A stretch of 64,000 nucleotides of DNA from positions 1-64,000 of the forward strand of contig NZ_JAPDGS010000008.1 of NCBI RefSeq assembly GCF_025950525.1. Reading direction: 5' to 3'. The DNA is from Stagnihabitans lacustris (GTDB lineage: Bacteria; Pseudomonadota; Alphaproteobacteria; Rhodobacterales; Rhodobacteraceae). Positions within the stretch are counted from its first letter, which is position 1, and each line of letters begins with the position of its first letter. Positions 54,592-62,700 of this stretch are shown piece after piece. The translations under genes were made by a program, and so were the position numbers. The notes below the pieces were generated by a model. It saw only the letters and a program-made list of their open reading frames with translations, made no database searches and was not told where the DNA came from.

Positions 54592-55533
54592 TCAATCCTT
54601 CAGGGGGTGAAAACAGGCGACGGGGTGGGGGCCTTGATCCAGCGCGGGGCGCCTTGTGCGGCAAAGGTCGCTGGCCCGCGGGCAACGCCCGGCAAAGGCG
54701 CAGCCCGGCGGCAGGTCAAAGGGGCTGGGGATTTCGCCGGTCAGGGCTGCCAGCGTGCGGCGCTGCGCAGGGTCGGGCACAAAGGCCGAGGCCTGCAGGG
54801 CCGCCGTATAGGGATGGCGGGGCGGGGCATCGGCGCGGGGCAGAACCTCGACCACCGCGCCCAGATACATCACCAGCACCCGGTCACAGAAATAGCGCAC
54901 CAGGCCAAGGTCGTGACTGATGAACAGATAGGTCAGCCCGCGGTCCTGCCGCAACCGGGTCAACAGCGCCACGATCTGCGCCTGGATCGACACATCCAAG
55001 GACGCCGTGGGCTCGTCCAGCACCACAAGGTCCGGCGACAGCGCCAGGGCCCGCGCGATGCCCACCCTTTGCCGCTGCCCACCTGACAGCTGATGCGGGT
55101 GGCTTTGCGCCATCGTCGCAGGCAGGCCCACCGTCTCCAGCATGGCGCCGGGGTCGGGCGGGGTCTGGCCCTGGACGGCAAAGGGCTCGGCCAGGATTTG
55201 CGCCAGGGTAAAGCGCGGGTCCAAGCTGGAATAGGGGTCCTGAAACACCATGGCCATGCGCTGCCGCATCTTGCGCAGGGCGGCAGGCGACAGGGCGCGC
55301 AGGTCGGTGCCGTCGAAGCGTAGCTCTCCGCCGGTCGGCTCGATCAGCCGCAGGACCAACCGCGCCAGAGTAGACTTGCCGCAGCCGCTTTCGCCCACCA
55401 CCCCCAGGACCTCGCCCCGGGCCAGGGTGAAAGAGACCTCGCGGACGGCCATCATGGCGCGGGGGCGTTGGAACAGGCCTCCGCCGGATTGAAAGCGTTT
55501 GGTCAGGCCGGTGACGGACAACAGGTCAGACAT
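54592..55533 (-). CDS. Peptide ABC transporter ATPase (DppF/OppF-like)
   Basis: A 313-residue ATPase: Walker [14 protein letters not shown], signature [15 protein letters not shown], Walker [13 protein letters not shown], plus the C-terminal oligopeptide-transporter domain with [17 protein letters not shown], a Cys-rich segment that in this class can hold an FeS cluster. Overlaps the preceding ATPase gene by 8 bases. Second ATPase of the importer. Confidence 0.95.
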   Translation of the reverse strand: MSDLLSVTGLTKRFQSGGGLFQRPRAMMAVREVSFTLARGEVLGVVGESGCGKSTLARLVLRLIEPTGGELRFDGTDLRALSPAALRKMRQRMAMVFQDPYSSLDPRFTLAQILAEPFAVQGQTPPDPGAMLETVGLPATMAQSHPHQLSGGQRQRVGIARALALSPDLVVLDEPTASLDVSIQAQIVALLTRLRQDRGLTYLFISHDLGLVRYFCDRVLVMYLGAVVEVLPRADAPPRHPYTAALQASAFVPDPAQRRTLAALTGEIPSPFDLPPGCAFAGRCPRASDLCRTRRPALDQGPHPVACFHPLKD

Positions 55534-56467
55534 CGGCGCCCCCCGGAAAGTGGCAGGCCGGGTTGCCCTGCGGCGCCTCGGCCCTGCAAAGCGCCTGCGC
55601 CTGCGGGCAGCGCGGGTGAAACCGGCACCCCGACGGGAAGGCCAGCGCGCCGGGCACGGTGCCCGGGATGCCCTGCAGCGCGCCCTTTGCCATCCCCTCG
55701 GTCGGGATGCAGCCGATCAGCGCCCGCGTATAGGGATGGCCCGGGGCGGCGAAGATCGGCGCGGTCGGGCCTTCCTCTGCCAGGCGACCGGCGTAAAGCA
55801 CCGCGACCCGGTCACACAGCTGCGCCACGACGCCCATGTCATGCGTGATCAGCAAAAGCGCCAGGCCGCGTTCGCGCACCAGCGCCCCAAGGATCTGGAT
55901 GATCTGCGCCTGGACCGTCACATCCAGCGCGGTCGTGGGCTCGTCGGCGATGATCAGGTCGGGGTCGCCCGCCAAGGCCATGGCGATGACGATGCGCTGT
56001 TTCATGCCGCCCGAAAGCTGATGCGGCCAGGCCTCGGCCACCGTGGCGGCCTCGGGGATGCGCAGTTGCGTCAGCAGGTCTACGGTCCGCGCCCGCGCCT
56101 GCGCCCGGGTCAGGCCAAGATGCAACCGGGACACCACGTCGATTTGCGCGCCGATCCGTGTCACCGGGTCCAGCGCCGTCATCGGGTTTTGCGAGACGAA
56201 ACCGATGCGGCGCCCGCGCAGGGACCGCCGCTGCACCTCGGTCATCGCGGCCATGTCCTGACCGTCGAAAGCGACCGCGCCCCCGGTGATCCGCCCGCCG
56301 ATCAGCGGCAAAAGCCCCATGGCGGCCAGCGCGGTCAGCGACTTGCCCGAGCCGCTTTCGCCCACCAGGCCCAAGATCTCTCCCTTGCCGACCGACAGGG
56401 AAATCCGGTCCAGCAAAGCCACCTGGCCGATCGAGACGCTGACGTCGGCAAGCTGCAACAGGCTCAT
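55526..56467 (-). CDS. Peptide ABC transporter ATPase (DppD/OppD-like)
   Basis: A 313-residue ATPase: Walker A GESGSGKSLTALA, signature LSGGMKQRIVIAMAL, Walker B LIIADEPTTALD, and a C-terminal FPSGCRFHPRCPQAQALC segment. ATG 56467 overlaps the permease stop as ATGA, supporting this start rather than the longer open frame. Pairs with the DppF-like ATPase. Confidence 0.95.
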   Translation of the reverse strand: MSLLQLADVSVSIGQVALLDRISLSVGKGEILGLVGESGSGKSLTALAAMGLLPLIGGRITGGAVAFDGQDMAAMTEVQRRSLRGRRIGFVSQNPMTALDPVTRIGAQIDVVSRLHLGLTRAQARARTVDLLTQLRIPEAATVAEAWPHQLSGGMKQRIVIAMALAGDPDLIIADEPTTALDVTVQAQIIQILGALVRERGLALLLITHDMGVVAQLCDRVAVLYAGRLAEEGPTAPIFAAPGHPYTRALIGCIPTEGMAKGALQGIPGTVPGALAFPSGCRFHPRCPQAQALCRAEAPQGNPACHFPGGADV

Positions 56468-57303
56468 ATGGGGCCCCTCAGCTTGGCCTTGATGTCCAGG
56501 CTGGCCACCAGGGCATCTCCGGCCAAGTTGATCGCCACCACCGTGACGGCGACCATCAGGCCGGGGAATATGATGATCCAGGGCGCCTTGAAGATCAGCG
56601 CCGAGCCCGCCGACATCATGCCGCCCCAGCTTGGGACGGGAGGCTGCGCGCCCAGGCCGAAAAAGCCCAAGGTGGCCTCCAATATGATCGCGTCGCCGGT
56701 GGCCAGCATGGCCGAGACCAACACGGGCGCCAAGGCGTTCGGCAGAAGGTGGCGGGTCAGGATATGGGTGTTGCCGGCCCCCAGGGACCGGGCGGCCTCG
56801 ATAAAGGTCTCGCCCTTCAGCGTCAGGATTTGCGCGCGGGTCAGCCTTGTGAACTGCGCCAGATAGGCGACCGCGATGGCCACCATGGTTCCGGTGGTGC
56901 CCGGCCCGATGATGGCCACCAGGATCAGCGCGATCAGGATTTCCGGGAAGGACCAGGTCAGGTCGACGGTGACAGTGACGGCGCGGTCGAACCAACCGCC
57001 AAACCAGGCGGCGGCGGCGCCAAGCGCCATGCCGCAGGCGACCGAAATGGCGATGGCCGTGACCGAAACCGACAAAGAGGTCCGCGCGCCATGGATCAGC
57101 CGTGTCAACAGGTCACGGCCGAATTCGTCGGTGCCCAGCCAATGAGCCGCGCTTGGCGACCGATAGGCCTCTGACAGGGCCTGGATGTCGTAGTCATAGG
57201 GCGACAGGTCCGCCAGGATCGCGGCCAATATGACCAAGACCAGCCAGAGCGCGGAGAGCGCCGGGATCGGGTGACGGAAAGCCTTCATGACAGGAAAGTT
57301 CAT
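56464..57303 (-). CDS. Peptide ABC transporter permease (DppC-like)
   Basis: A 279-residue permease with an N-terminal helix, a periplasmic segment HWLGTDEFGRDLLTRLIHGARTSL typical of DppC (seen as TDEFGRDLLTRL), five further helices and the EAA loop (EAARSLGAGNTHILTRHLLP). ATG 57303 overlaps the DppB-like stop as ATGA. Inner membrane. Confidence 0.95.
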   Translation of the reverse strand: MNFPVMKAFRHPIPALSALWLVLVILAAILADLSPYDYDIQALSEAYRSPSAAHWLGTDEFGRDLLTRLIHGARTSLSVSVTAIAISVACGMALGAAAAWFGGWFDRAVTVTVDLTWSFPEILIALILVAIIGPGTTGTMVAIAVAYLAQFTRLTRAQILTLKGETFIEAARSLGAGNTHILTRHLLPNALAPVLVSAMLATGDAIILEATLGFFGLGAQPPVPSWGGMMSAGSALIFKAPWIIIFPGLMVAVTVVAINLAGDALVASLDIKAKLRGPI

Positions 57304-58226
57304 GACAGCGAGGCCCTGACGCGGGGGTCCATCACCGCCTGCAGGATATCGCCCAGCAGGGTCCCCAGCATCACCGCCATGGCCAGCATCAACAGGCAGG
57401 CTTGCACCACGGGGTAATCGTGCTGGCTCAGCGACTTGATCAGCAGCGTCCCAAGGCCGGGCCTTGCGAAGACGACCTCGACCGTGACGGCGCCGCCCAA
57501 GATCCAGCCGATGCGCAGGGCCAGGATCGTCACCACCGGGATCAGCGCATGACGCAGGACGGTGCCCAGCTGGATGCGCAAGGGCGACAGCCCCTTGGCG
57601 TGCAAGAGCAGGACGAAATCCCGGCCCGCGGCCTCGATCATCGAAACCCTTGTGATGCGGGCGACCAAGGCCGTGCCGCCCAGGCCGATGGTCAGCACGG
57701 GCAGAACCAAAGACGACCACCCCCGCGCGCCCGAGACGGGAAACCACCCCAACCCGACCGAAAACACCAGCATCAGGATCAGGCCCAGCCAAAAGCTTGG
57801 CATGGTCGACCCCAGCAAAACGCCCCCCATGATCGCCCGATCCGCCCAGCCGTCGCGGTTCAGCGCGGCCACGACGCCCAGGACCACCCCCAGCACCGAG
57901 GAGAACAGCAGCGCCAGCCCCCCCAGCGCCAGCGAATGAGGCAGAGCGGCTGCGATCAGGTCGGCCACCGGGCGGCGGGCCACAATCGCGGTCCCAAGAT
58001 CACCCGTCACCACTCGCCCCAGCCAGATCGCATATTGCACCGGCAAGGGCCGATCCAGGCCGTAACGCGTCTCCATCTCGGCCCGGGCCTGCGGTGAGGA
58101 CCCGACCTTCAACAGGTTGTCGATCGGGTCGCCCGGGATGAAATGCAGGATGGCAAAGATCACCACCGACACGGCAAGAAACACCGGCACGAGCATCAGG
58201 ACCCGCTTGATCAGGTATGACATCAT
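57300..58226 (-). CDS. Peptide ABC transporter permease (DppB-like)
   Basis: A 308-residue permease: MSYLIKRVLMLVPVFLAV, FIPGDPIDNL, GLDRPLPVQYAIWLGRV and GDLGTA, as in DppB. Two adjacent ATG codons (58226 and 58223) can both start it; the ribosome site is weak, so coupling to the upstream binding-protein gene 13 bases away is likely. Inner membrane, partner of the DppC-like protein. Confidence 0.94.
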   Translation of the reverse strand: MMSYLIKRVLMLVPVFLAVSVVIFAILHFIPGDPIDNLLKVGSSPQARAEMETRYGLDRPLPVQYAIWLGRVVTGDLGTAIVARRPVADLIAAALPHSLALGGLALLFSSVLGVVLGVVAALNRDGWADRAIMGGVLLGSTMPSFWLGLILMLVFSVGLGWFPVSGARGWSSLVLPVLTIGLGGTALVARITRVSMIEAAGRDFVLLLHAKGLSPLRIQLGTVLRHALIPVVTILALRIGWILGGAVTVEVVFARPGLGTLLIKSLSQHDYPVVQACLLMLAMAVMLGTLLGDILQAVMDPRVRASLS

Positions 58227-58239
58227 GCCGGTCGCTTTC

Positions 58240-59808
58240 TTACTCTTTGACTTCCATGTCCATGATCGCGATGGCGCCCACGCCCACGCCGTTGATCGCG
58301 GGCGGCAGGACAAGGCGGTCCTTGTTATAGGCGACGGCGTCCACCGGCTGATAGATCGGCGCCATGGGGAACTGGGTCAGGACATAGTCGTGATAGGCGG
58401 TAAAATTCGCCACCCGCTCTTCCATGTTCTTGGACCCCGTCATCGCCGCCGCCCGCAGGGTCTCGGCCTTGGGGTCGTTGAACATCGACACATTCGGATA
58501 GCCCAGACGGTCGCCGCCAAAGAACCAGTCGACGATATCGGCATTGTCCCAGTTGTAGGACCGCACCGCCGCCTGTTGCTCGCCGGTCTTGTATTGGTCG
58601 CGGATCATCGAGCTGTCATAGGTCGTGATCTCGGCCTCGATCCCCACGGCTTTCAACTGCGCCTGCACGACTTCGGTCAGGCGGCGGAAGACGCTGTCGC
58701 TTTGGGTCCAGAGGCTGATCTTCAGCGGCTGGCCGTCCTTCATACGGACGCCGTCCGGCCCCATCGCCCAACCGGCCTCGTCCAGCGCGGCATTGGCGCG
58801 GGCGGGGTCATAGGCGATCTTGGAGCTGTCGGCGACCTTGGATTCCGGCAGGGCGGAGATCAGGAAGGTGTTCGCCACCGACCCAACGCCGCCAAAGACC
58901 GAGGCCAGGATTTCGTCCTGGTTGATCGCCTTGGCCGCAGCCTCGCGCACCTTGATGTCGTCGAACGGCGCCTTGGTCACGTTCATCGGCATGTAATAGA
59001 CATCCTGCCCCGGCAGGGTCAGAAGCGTCAGGTTGGCTTCCTTTTGCACCTCGGACATCAGGTCGGCCGGCACGCCCAACAGCATGTCCACCCCGCCGGT
59101 CTTCAGCTCCAGAAAGGCGGTGCTGTCTTCGGGGATCTCGCGGAAGGTCAGTTTCGCGATCTTGGCCGGACCCTGGTTCGCAGCCAAGGGCGAGCCCCAG
59201 GTGTAATCGTCGTTGCGCACCAGAACGGTTTCCTGGCCGATGGCGAAGCTTTCCATCTTGAAGGGGCCGGTGCCGTAAACCTCGGTCACGCCATAATCGT
59301 CACCCAGCGCGGCAAAGGACTTGGGTTCCACCACCGACATGAAGCTGGAGGACAGGTTATACAGCATGTTCGGTTCAGGCCGGGACATGACGAATTTGAC
59401 GGTCAGGTCATCGACCACCTGAACCTCGGCGATGGCCTCGACCATATAGGCGTTGTCCGATCCCGCAAACAGCGGCACCCAGGCGGCAATCGTGGCGGCG
59501 TTGAAGGGCTCGCCGTTGTGGAAGGTCACGCCGGGATGCAGTTTAAAGGTCCAGGACATGCCGTCGGCGGCCTCTTCCCAGCTGTCGGCCAACCAGGGGT
59601 GATAGGACAGATCCGCCGCCTGAGACACCATGCGGTCAAAGATCAGCGTCGTCGCCTTGTTCAGATTGCCCGCCTTGATCGGGTTGTAAGTCGGGGTTCC
59701 GACCTCGGGCGTGGCCAGGACAAAGATGGCCTCTTGCGCCTGGGCCATGCCGGTCAGGGCGGCCAGGCAGACACAGGCCATAAGGGTCTTGCGGAAGGAA
59801 AACGTCAT
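58240..59808 (-). CDS. Peptide ABC transporter substrate-binding protein (DppA-like)
   Basis: A 522-residue family 5 periplasmic binding protein. Signal MTFSFRKTLMACVCLAALTG with AQA cleavage; then LATPEVGTPTYNPIKAG, LADSWEEAADGMSWTFKLHPGV (typical WTFKLR-like motif), YGTGPFKMESF and SYNWDNADIVDWFFGG. GAGG precedes ATG 59808. Lies 7 bases after the RpiR gene. The peptide or amino-acid ligand is unknown; the operon suggests peptides with D-residues. Confidence 0.94.
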   Translation of the reverse strand: MTFSFRKTLMACVCLAALTGMAQAQEAIFVLATPEVGTPTYNPIKAGNLNKATTLIFDRMVSQAADLSYHPWLADSWEEAADGMSWTFKLHPGVTFHNGEPFNAATIAAWVPLFAGSDNAYMVEAIAEVQVVDDLTVKFVMSRPEPNMLYNLSSSFMSVVEPKSFAALGDDYGVTEVYGTGPFKMESFAIGQETVLVRNDDYTWGSPLAANQGPAKIAKLTFREIPEDSTAFLELKTGGVDMLLGVPADLMSEVQKEANLTLLTLPGQDVYYMPMNVTKAPFDDIKVREAAAKAINQDEILASVFGGVGSVANTFLISALPESKVADSSKIAYDPARANAALDEAGWAMGPDGVRMKDGQPLKISLWTQSDSVFRRLTEVVQAQLKAVGIEAEITTYDSSMIRDQYKTGEQQAAVRSYNWDNADIVDWFFGGDRLGYPNVSMFNDPKAETLRAAAMTGSKNMEERVANFTAYHDYVLTQFPMAPIYQPVDAVAYNKDRLVLPPAINGVGVGAIAIMDMEVKE

Positions 59809-59815
59809 GTGGTCC

Positions 59816-60730
59816 TCACTGTTGCTTGGGGTTTGCCCGGGTTGCATCCCGGGGCGCGGTATGTCCGATGAAATCGCCGTAAAGCGCCGAGACGCGGGCC
59901 ATGCGGTTCTCGACCGCGGCGCCCAGTTCGGCAAAGACGCCGTTGACCAAAAGCCCGATCAGCGACGACATGGCAGAGGTCGTGTCCCAGAAGTGGTTCA
60001 GATCGGTGGGCACGGTGAACAGCTCTGTCACCAGGCCCGGCGCCCAATCGCAATAGGGGTCGGTGATCAGCGTCACCGGGATGCCCTCGTCCCGCGCGGC
60101 ATGGGCCAGGTCGCGGGTCAGGCGTGAATATCGGCGGCCGTCGACCAGGACCAGAGTCGTGTCCTCGGGGTCTGACAGCAGCACTTCGGCAAAATGCCCG
60201 CCCGCGACATCGGCCAACTGCACGCCGGGGCGCAGGTATTGCAGGTTGTGGACCAGTTCCGCCGCGTGCCCCCGCTCGGTCTGAAAGCCCGCGACAAAGA
60301 CCTGACGCCTGCGGGCAAGCCTTTGCACCGCCGCCGCAAAAGGCGCAGAGGCCGCCAGTTCATAGACCGTGACCAAGGCCGCAATCTCACGCTCCAACGC
60401 GCGGGAGAGTTCGTGGCCGTCGCGCGACCTTGCGTGGAAATCCTTCAGCCGGTCGCCGATCAGCCAGGCCTTGTCGCCCAAGTCGACCTGCAAGGACCCC
60501 TTCAGGTCTTTCAGATGCCGATACCCGATCGACCGGCAAAACCGCCCCACCGAAGCCTCGGAGACACCGACCTTGCCCGCCACCGTCGCCGCGGTTTCAA
60601 ACGGCAGGGCCTGCAGGTTGGTCATCAGGAAATGGGCGATGGCGCGTTCGGAGGGCGTGCCGGACTCGACCGCCTGGGCCAGCCTGTCGCGCAGATCGCC
60701 GATGTTTTCGGAGCCGTCGTCCACCCGCAT
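59816..60730 (-). CDS. RpiR/MurR family transcriptional regulator
   Basis: A 304-residue regulator: N-terminal HTH_6 domain (TAATVAGKVGVSEASVGRFCRSIGY) and a C-terminal SIS sugar-phosphate-type domain (QVFVAGFQTERGHAAELVHNL, LVLVDGRRYSRLT). ATG 60730 directly abuts AGGAG with no spacer; a GTG two codons later (60724) has a better spacing of six bases and may be the real start. First gene of the leftward importer operon, divergent from the racemase gene. The ligand of SIS domains is often a sugar phosphate such as MurNAc-6-P, which would fit cell-wall peptide recycling. Confidence 0.92.
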   Translation of the reverse strand: MRVDDGSENIGDLRDRLAQAVESGTPSERAIAHFLMTNLQALPFETAATVAGKVGVSEASVGRFCRSIGYRHLKDLKGSLQVDLGDKAWLIGDRLKDFHARSRDGHELSRALEREIAALVTVYELAASAPFAAAVQRLARRRQVFVAGFQTERGHAAELVHNLQYLRPGVQLADVAGGHFAEVLLSDPEDTTLVLVDGRRYSRLTRDLAHAARDEGIPVTLITDPYCDWAPGLVTELFTVPTDLNHFWDTTSAMSSLIGLLVNGVFAELGAAVENRMARVSALYGDFIGHTAPRDATRANPKQQ

Positions 60731-60817
60731 CTCCTGTGGTTGAATAAAGAGTGACAGGAAACTTTCAATCGGTCAATCTTGCAAGTAAGCTGTAATCCGA
60801 CCGGACAGGAGGCCCCT
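60731..60817. promoter_or_regulatory. Divergent control region, RpiR operon versus racemase operon
   Basis: An 87-base AT-rich intergenic region. GGAAACTTTCAA at about 60757-60768 is a dyad (GAAA-C-TTTC) and a plausible RpiR site. Leftward, TTGAAA within it is followed after 16 bases by TATTCA, a possible promoter. ACAGGAGG lies just before the racemase ATG. Confidence 0.45.
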
Positions 60818-61927
60818 ATGACCTTGAAGATCGAAGCCGCCACCCTGCGCCTGGTGCGCCTGCCCCTGGTCACGCCCTTTACCATCGCGACCGGCACGCT
60901 GACGGAAAAGGTCTTTCCGCTGCTGGTGCTGCACAGTGGCGGGCTGGAGGGTTACGCCGAGGGGGTGATGGACCCGCTGCCCGATTACCTGGAGGAAACC
61001 GTGGCCGGCGCCATGGACCTGCTTTCGACCGTGCTTTTGCCGCAGGTGCTGGGCCGCAGTTTCGCCAACCCCGAGGCGCTGGCCCGCGCGCTGGCGCCCT
61101 GGCGGGCCAATCACATGGCCAAGGCCGTGGTGGAAATGGCCTTTTGGGACCTGTGGGCGAAAAGCCTTGGCCTGCCGCTGCAAACCCTTTTGGGCGGCGC
61201 GGGGGATGCCATCGACGTCGGGGTCTCGTTGGGGATCGGGCCTGTTGCGCAGACGCTGGACCGGGTGGGCGCCCATCTGGATCAGGGGTATAGACGCATC
61301 AAGCTGAAGGTGAAGCCGGGGCATGACCTGGGGCTGTTGCGGGCGGTCAGATCCGAGTATCCCGACGCCCATCTGACGGTGGATGCCAATTGCTGCTATA
61401 CCTTGGCCGACAGTGGGCTGATTGCCGCGATGGACGAATTCGGCCTGGATTACATCGAACAGCCGCTGGCCTGGGACGACATCCACGACCATGCGACCTT
61501 GCAACAGCGCATCCGGACGCCGCTGTGTCTGGACGAATGTATCCGCACCCTGGACCATGCCCGCAAGGCGCTGCAGACCGATGCCGCGCGGGTCATCAAC
61601 ATCAAGGTCGGCCGCGTCGGGGGCCATACCGAGGCGCGGCGCATCCATGACCTTTGCACCGCCTTTCAGGTTCCGGTCTGGTGCGGCGGGATGCTGGAAT
61701 CGGGCGTGGGGCGCGCGCATAACATCCACCTGTCCACCCTGCCGGGGTTCACCAAGCCCGGCGATACCTCTTCGGCCAGCCGCTATTTCACCCGCGACAT
61801 CGTGGAACAGAAACTGGAGACCACCGCCGGTCGGATGCCCGTCCCCAAGGGCCCCGGCATCGGCGTGACGCTGGATCTGGACTACCTGACCCATGCCAGC
61901 CTGTCGCTCCAGGAGGTCCGCCCATGA
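60818..61927 (+). CDS. N-acylamino-acid racemase (NSAR/OSBS subfamily, enolase superfamily)
   Basis: A 369-residue enolase-superfamily enzyme. The catalytic set is complete: K162-x-K164 in IKLKVKPG, metal ligands Asp189, Glu214 and Asp239, and Lys263 in NIKVGRVGG. Motifs VWCGGMLESGVGRAHNI and PGDTSSASRYF place it in the o-succinylbenzoate synthase/N-succinylamino acid racemase group. Menaquinone synthesis is not expected in a ubiquinone-using alphaproteobacterium and no other men gene is near, so racemisation of N-acylamino acids is favoured. AGGAGG precedes ATG 60818. It is coupled (ATGA) to a GNAT gene, the known partner in N-succinylation-based D-to-L amino acid conversion. Confidence 0.9.
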   Translation: MTLKIEAATLRLVRLPLVTPFTIATGTLTEKVFPLLVLHSGGLEGYAEGVMDPLPDYLEETVAGAMDLLSTVLLPQVLGRSFANPEALARALAPWRANHMAKAVVEMAFWDLWAKSLGLPLQTLLGGAGDAIDVGVSLGIGPVAQTLDRVGAHLDQGYRRIKLKVKPGHDLGLLRAVRSEYPDAHLTVDANCCYTLADSGLIAAMDEFGLDYIEQPLAWDDIHDHATLQQRIRTPLCLDECIRTLDHARKALQTDAARVINIKVGRVGGHTEARRIHDLCTAFQVPVWCGGMLESGVGRAHNIHLSTLPGFTKPGDTSSASRYFTRDIVEQKLETTAGRMPVPKGPGIGVTLDLDYLTHASLSLQEVRP

Positions 61928-62631
61928 CCGACCTTCACTTCCGCGAGCTGATCGGGATGAGTGACCTGACCCGGGCCGAGGCGCTGCAACGTGCCGTTTG
62001 GGGCGAGGGCGACCAACCCGATCCGGCCGACCTGATGCTGGCCGTGCAATCCGAAGGCGGTCTGGTGGGCGGCGCTTTTGTGGGCGGCGCGCTGGTCGGC
62101 TATGTCTTCGGCTTTCCAACGCGGGAGGCGCATATCCAGCACTCGCACCGGCTGGCCGTCTTGCCCCAGGCGCGCGGGCTGGGGCTGGGTCTGCGGCTGA
62201 AACGGTATCAGCGCGACTGGTGCCTTGCGCGGGGGATCACCCGGGTCAGGTGGACCTTCGATCCGCTGCGGTCGGTCAATGCCACCTTGAACATCCACCG
62301 CCTTGGCGCCGAGGCCGGGACCTATCTGCCCGATCTTTACGGTGAAATGGCGGGGATCAACCGCGGTCTGGGGTCAGATCGGTTGATGGCCGATTGGGAC
62401 CTGACCGCGCCGCATGTCGCGGCCCTCGCCCGGGACGAGACGCCCGACCGCGGCGCCCTGACCCCGCTGGAACTGACCCTGCCTCAGAACCTGGAGGCCC
62501 TGGCCGCAAGCGACCCCGCCGCCGCCACGCGCCTGCGTCTGGACATGCGCGCCGCCCTGCAAAGCGCCTTTGCCGCAGGCCTGCGCATCCGGGATTTCGA
62601 CCGAAGCACCCGGACCTATGCCCTGGGTTGA
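61924..62631 (+). CDS. GNAT acyltransferase, COG3375-type
   Basis: A 235-residue GNAT protein of the COG3375 kind. After a divergent N-terminus, the acyl-CoA site is HRLAVLPQARGLGLGLRLK; the C-terminal part has WTFDPLRSVNATLNIHRLGA and SDRLMADWDL, both marks of the family. In Geobacillus such a protein N-succinylates D-amino acids so that the NSAR enzyme can racemise them. The start overlaps the racemase stop. No deacylase follows in this operon; the M81 and M20 peptidases are the only candidates nearby. Confidence 0.87.
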   Translation: MTDLHFRELIGMSDLTRAEALQRAVWGEGDQPDPADLMLAVQSEGGLVGGAFVGGALVGYVFGFPTREAHIQHSHRLAVLPQARGLGLGLRLKRYQRDWCLARGITRVRWTFDPLRSVNATLNIHRLGAEAGTYLPDLYGEMAGINRGLGSDRLMADWDLTAPHVAALARDETPDRGALTPLELTLPQNLEALAASDPAAATRLRLDMRAALQSAFAAGLRIRDFDRSTRTYALG

Positions 62632-62700
62632 ACGCGGCTCTCGACTCACACCCGGTTGCGGGCTTATCGCTAGGGAAACCGCGCGACCAACGAGGACGAC

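Noticed and set aside
58117..59871. A 584-codon + strand frame opposite the DppA-like gene
   Set aside because: His/Gly/Arg-rich shadow of a clear binding-protein gene.
60818..61927. MenC (o-succinylbenzoate synthase) for menaquinone
   Set aside because: No other men genes nearby, ubiquinone is expected in this lineage, and the coupled GNAT points to N-acylamino acid racemisation.
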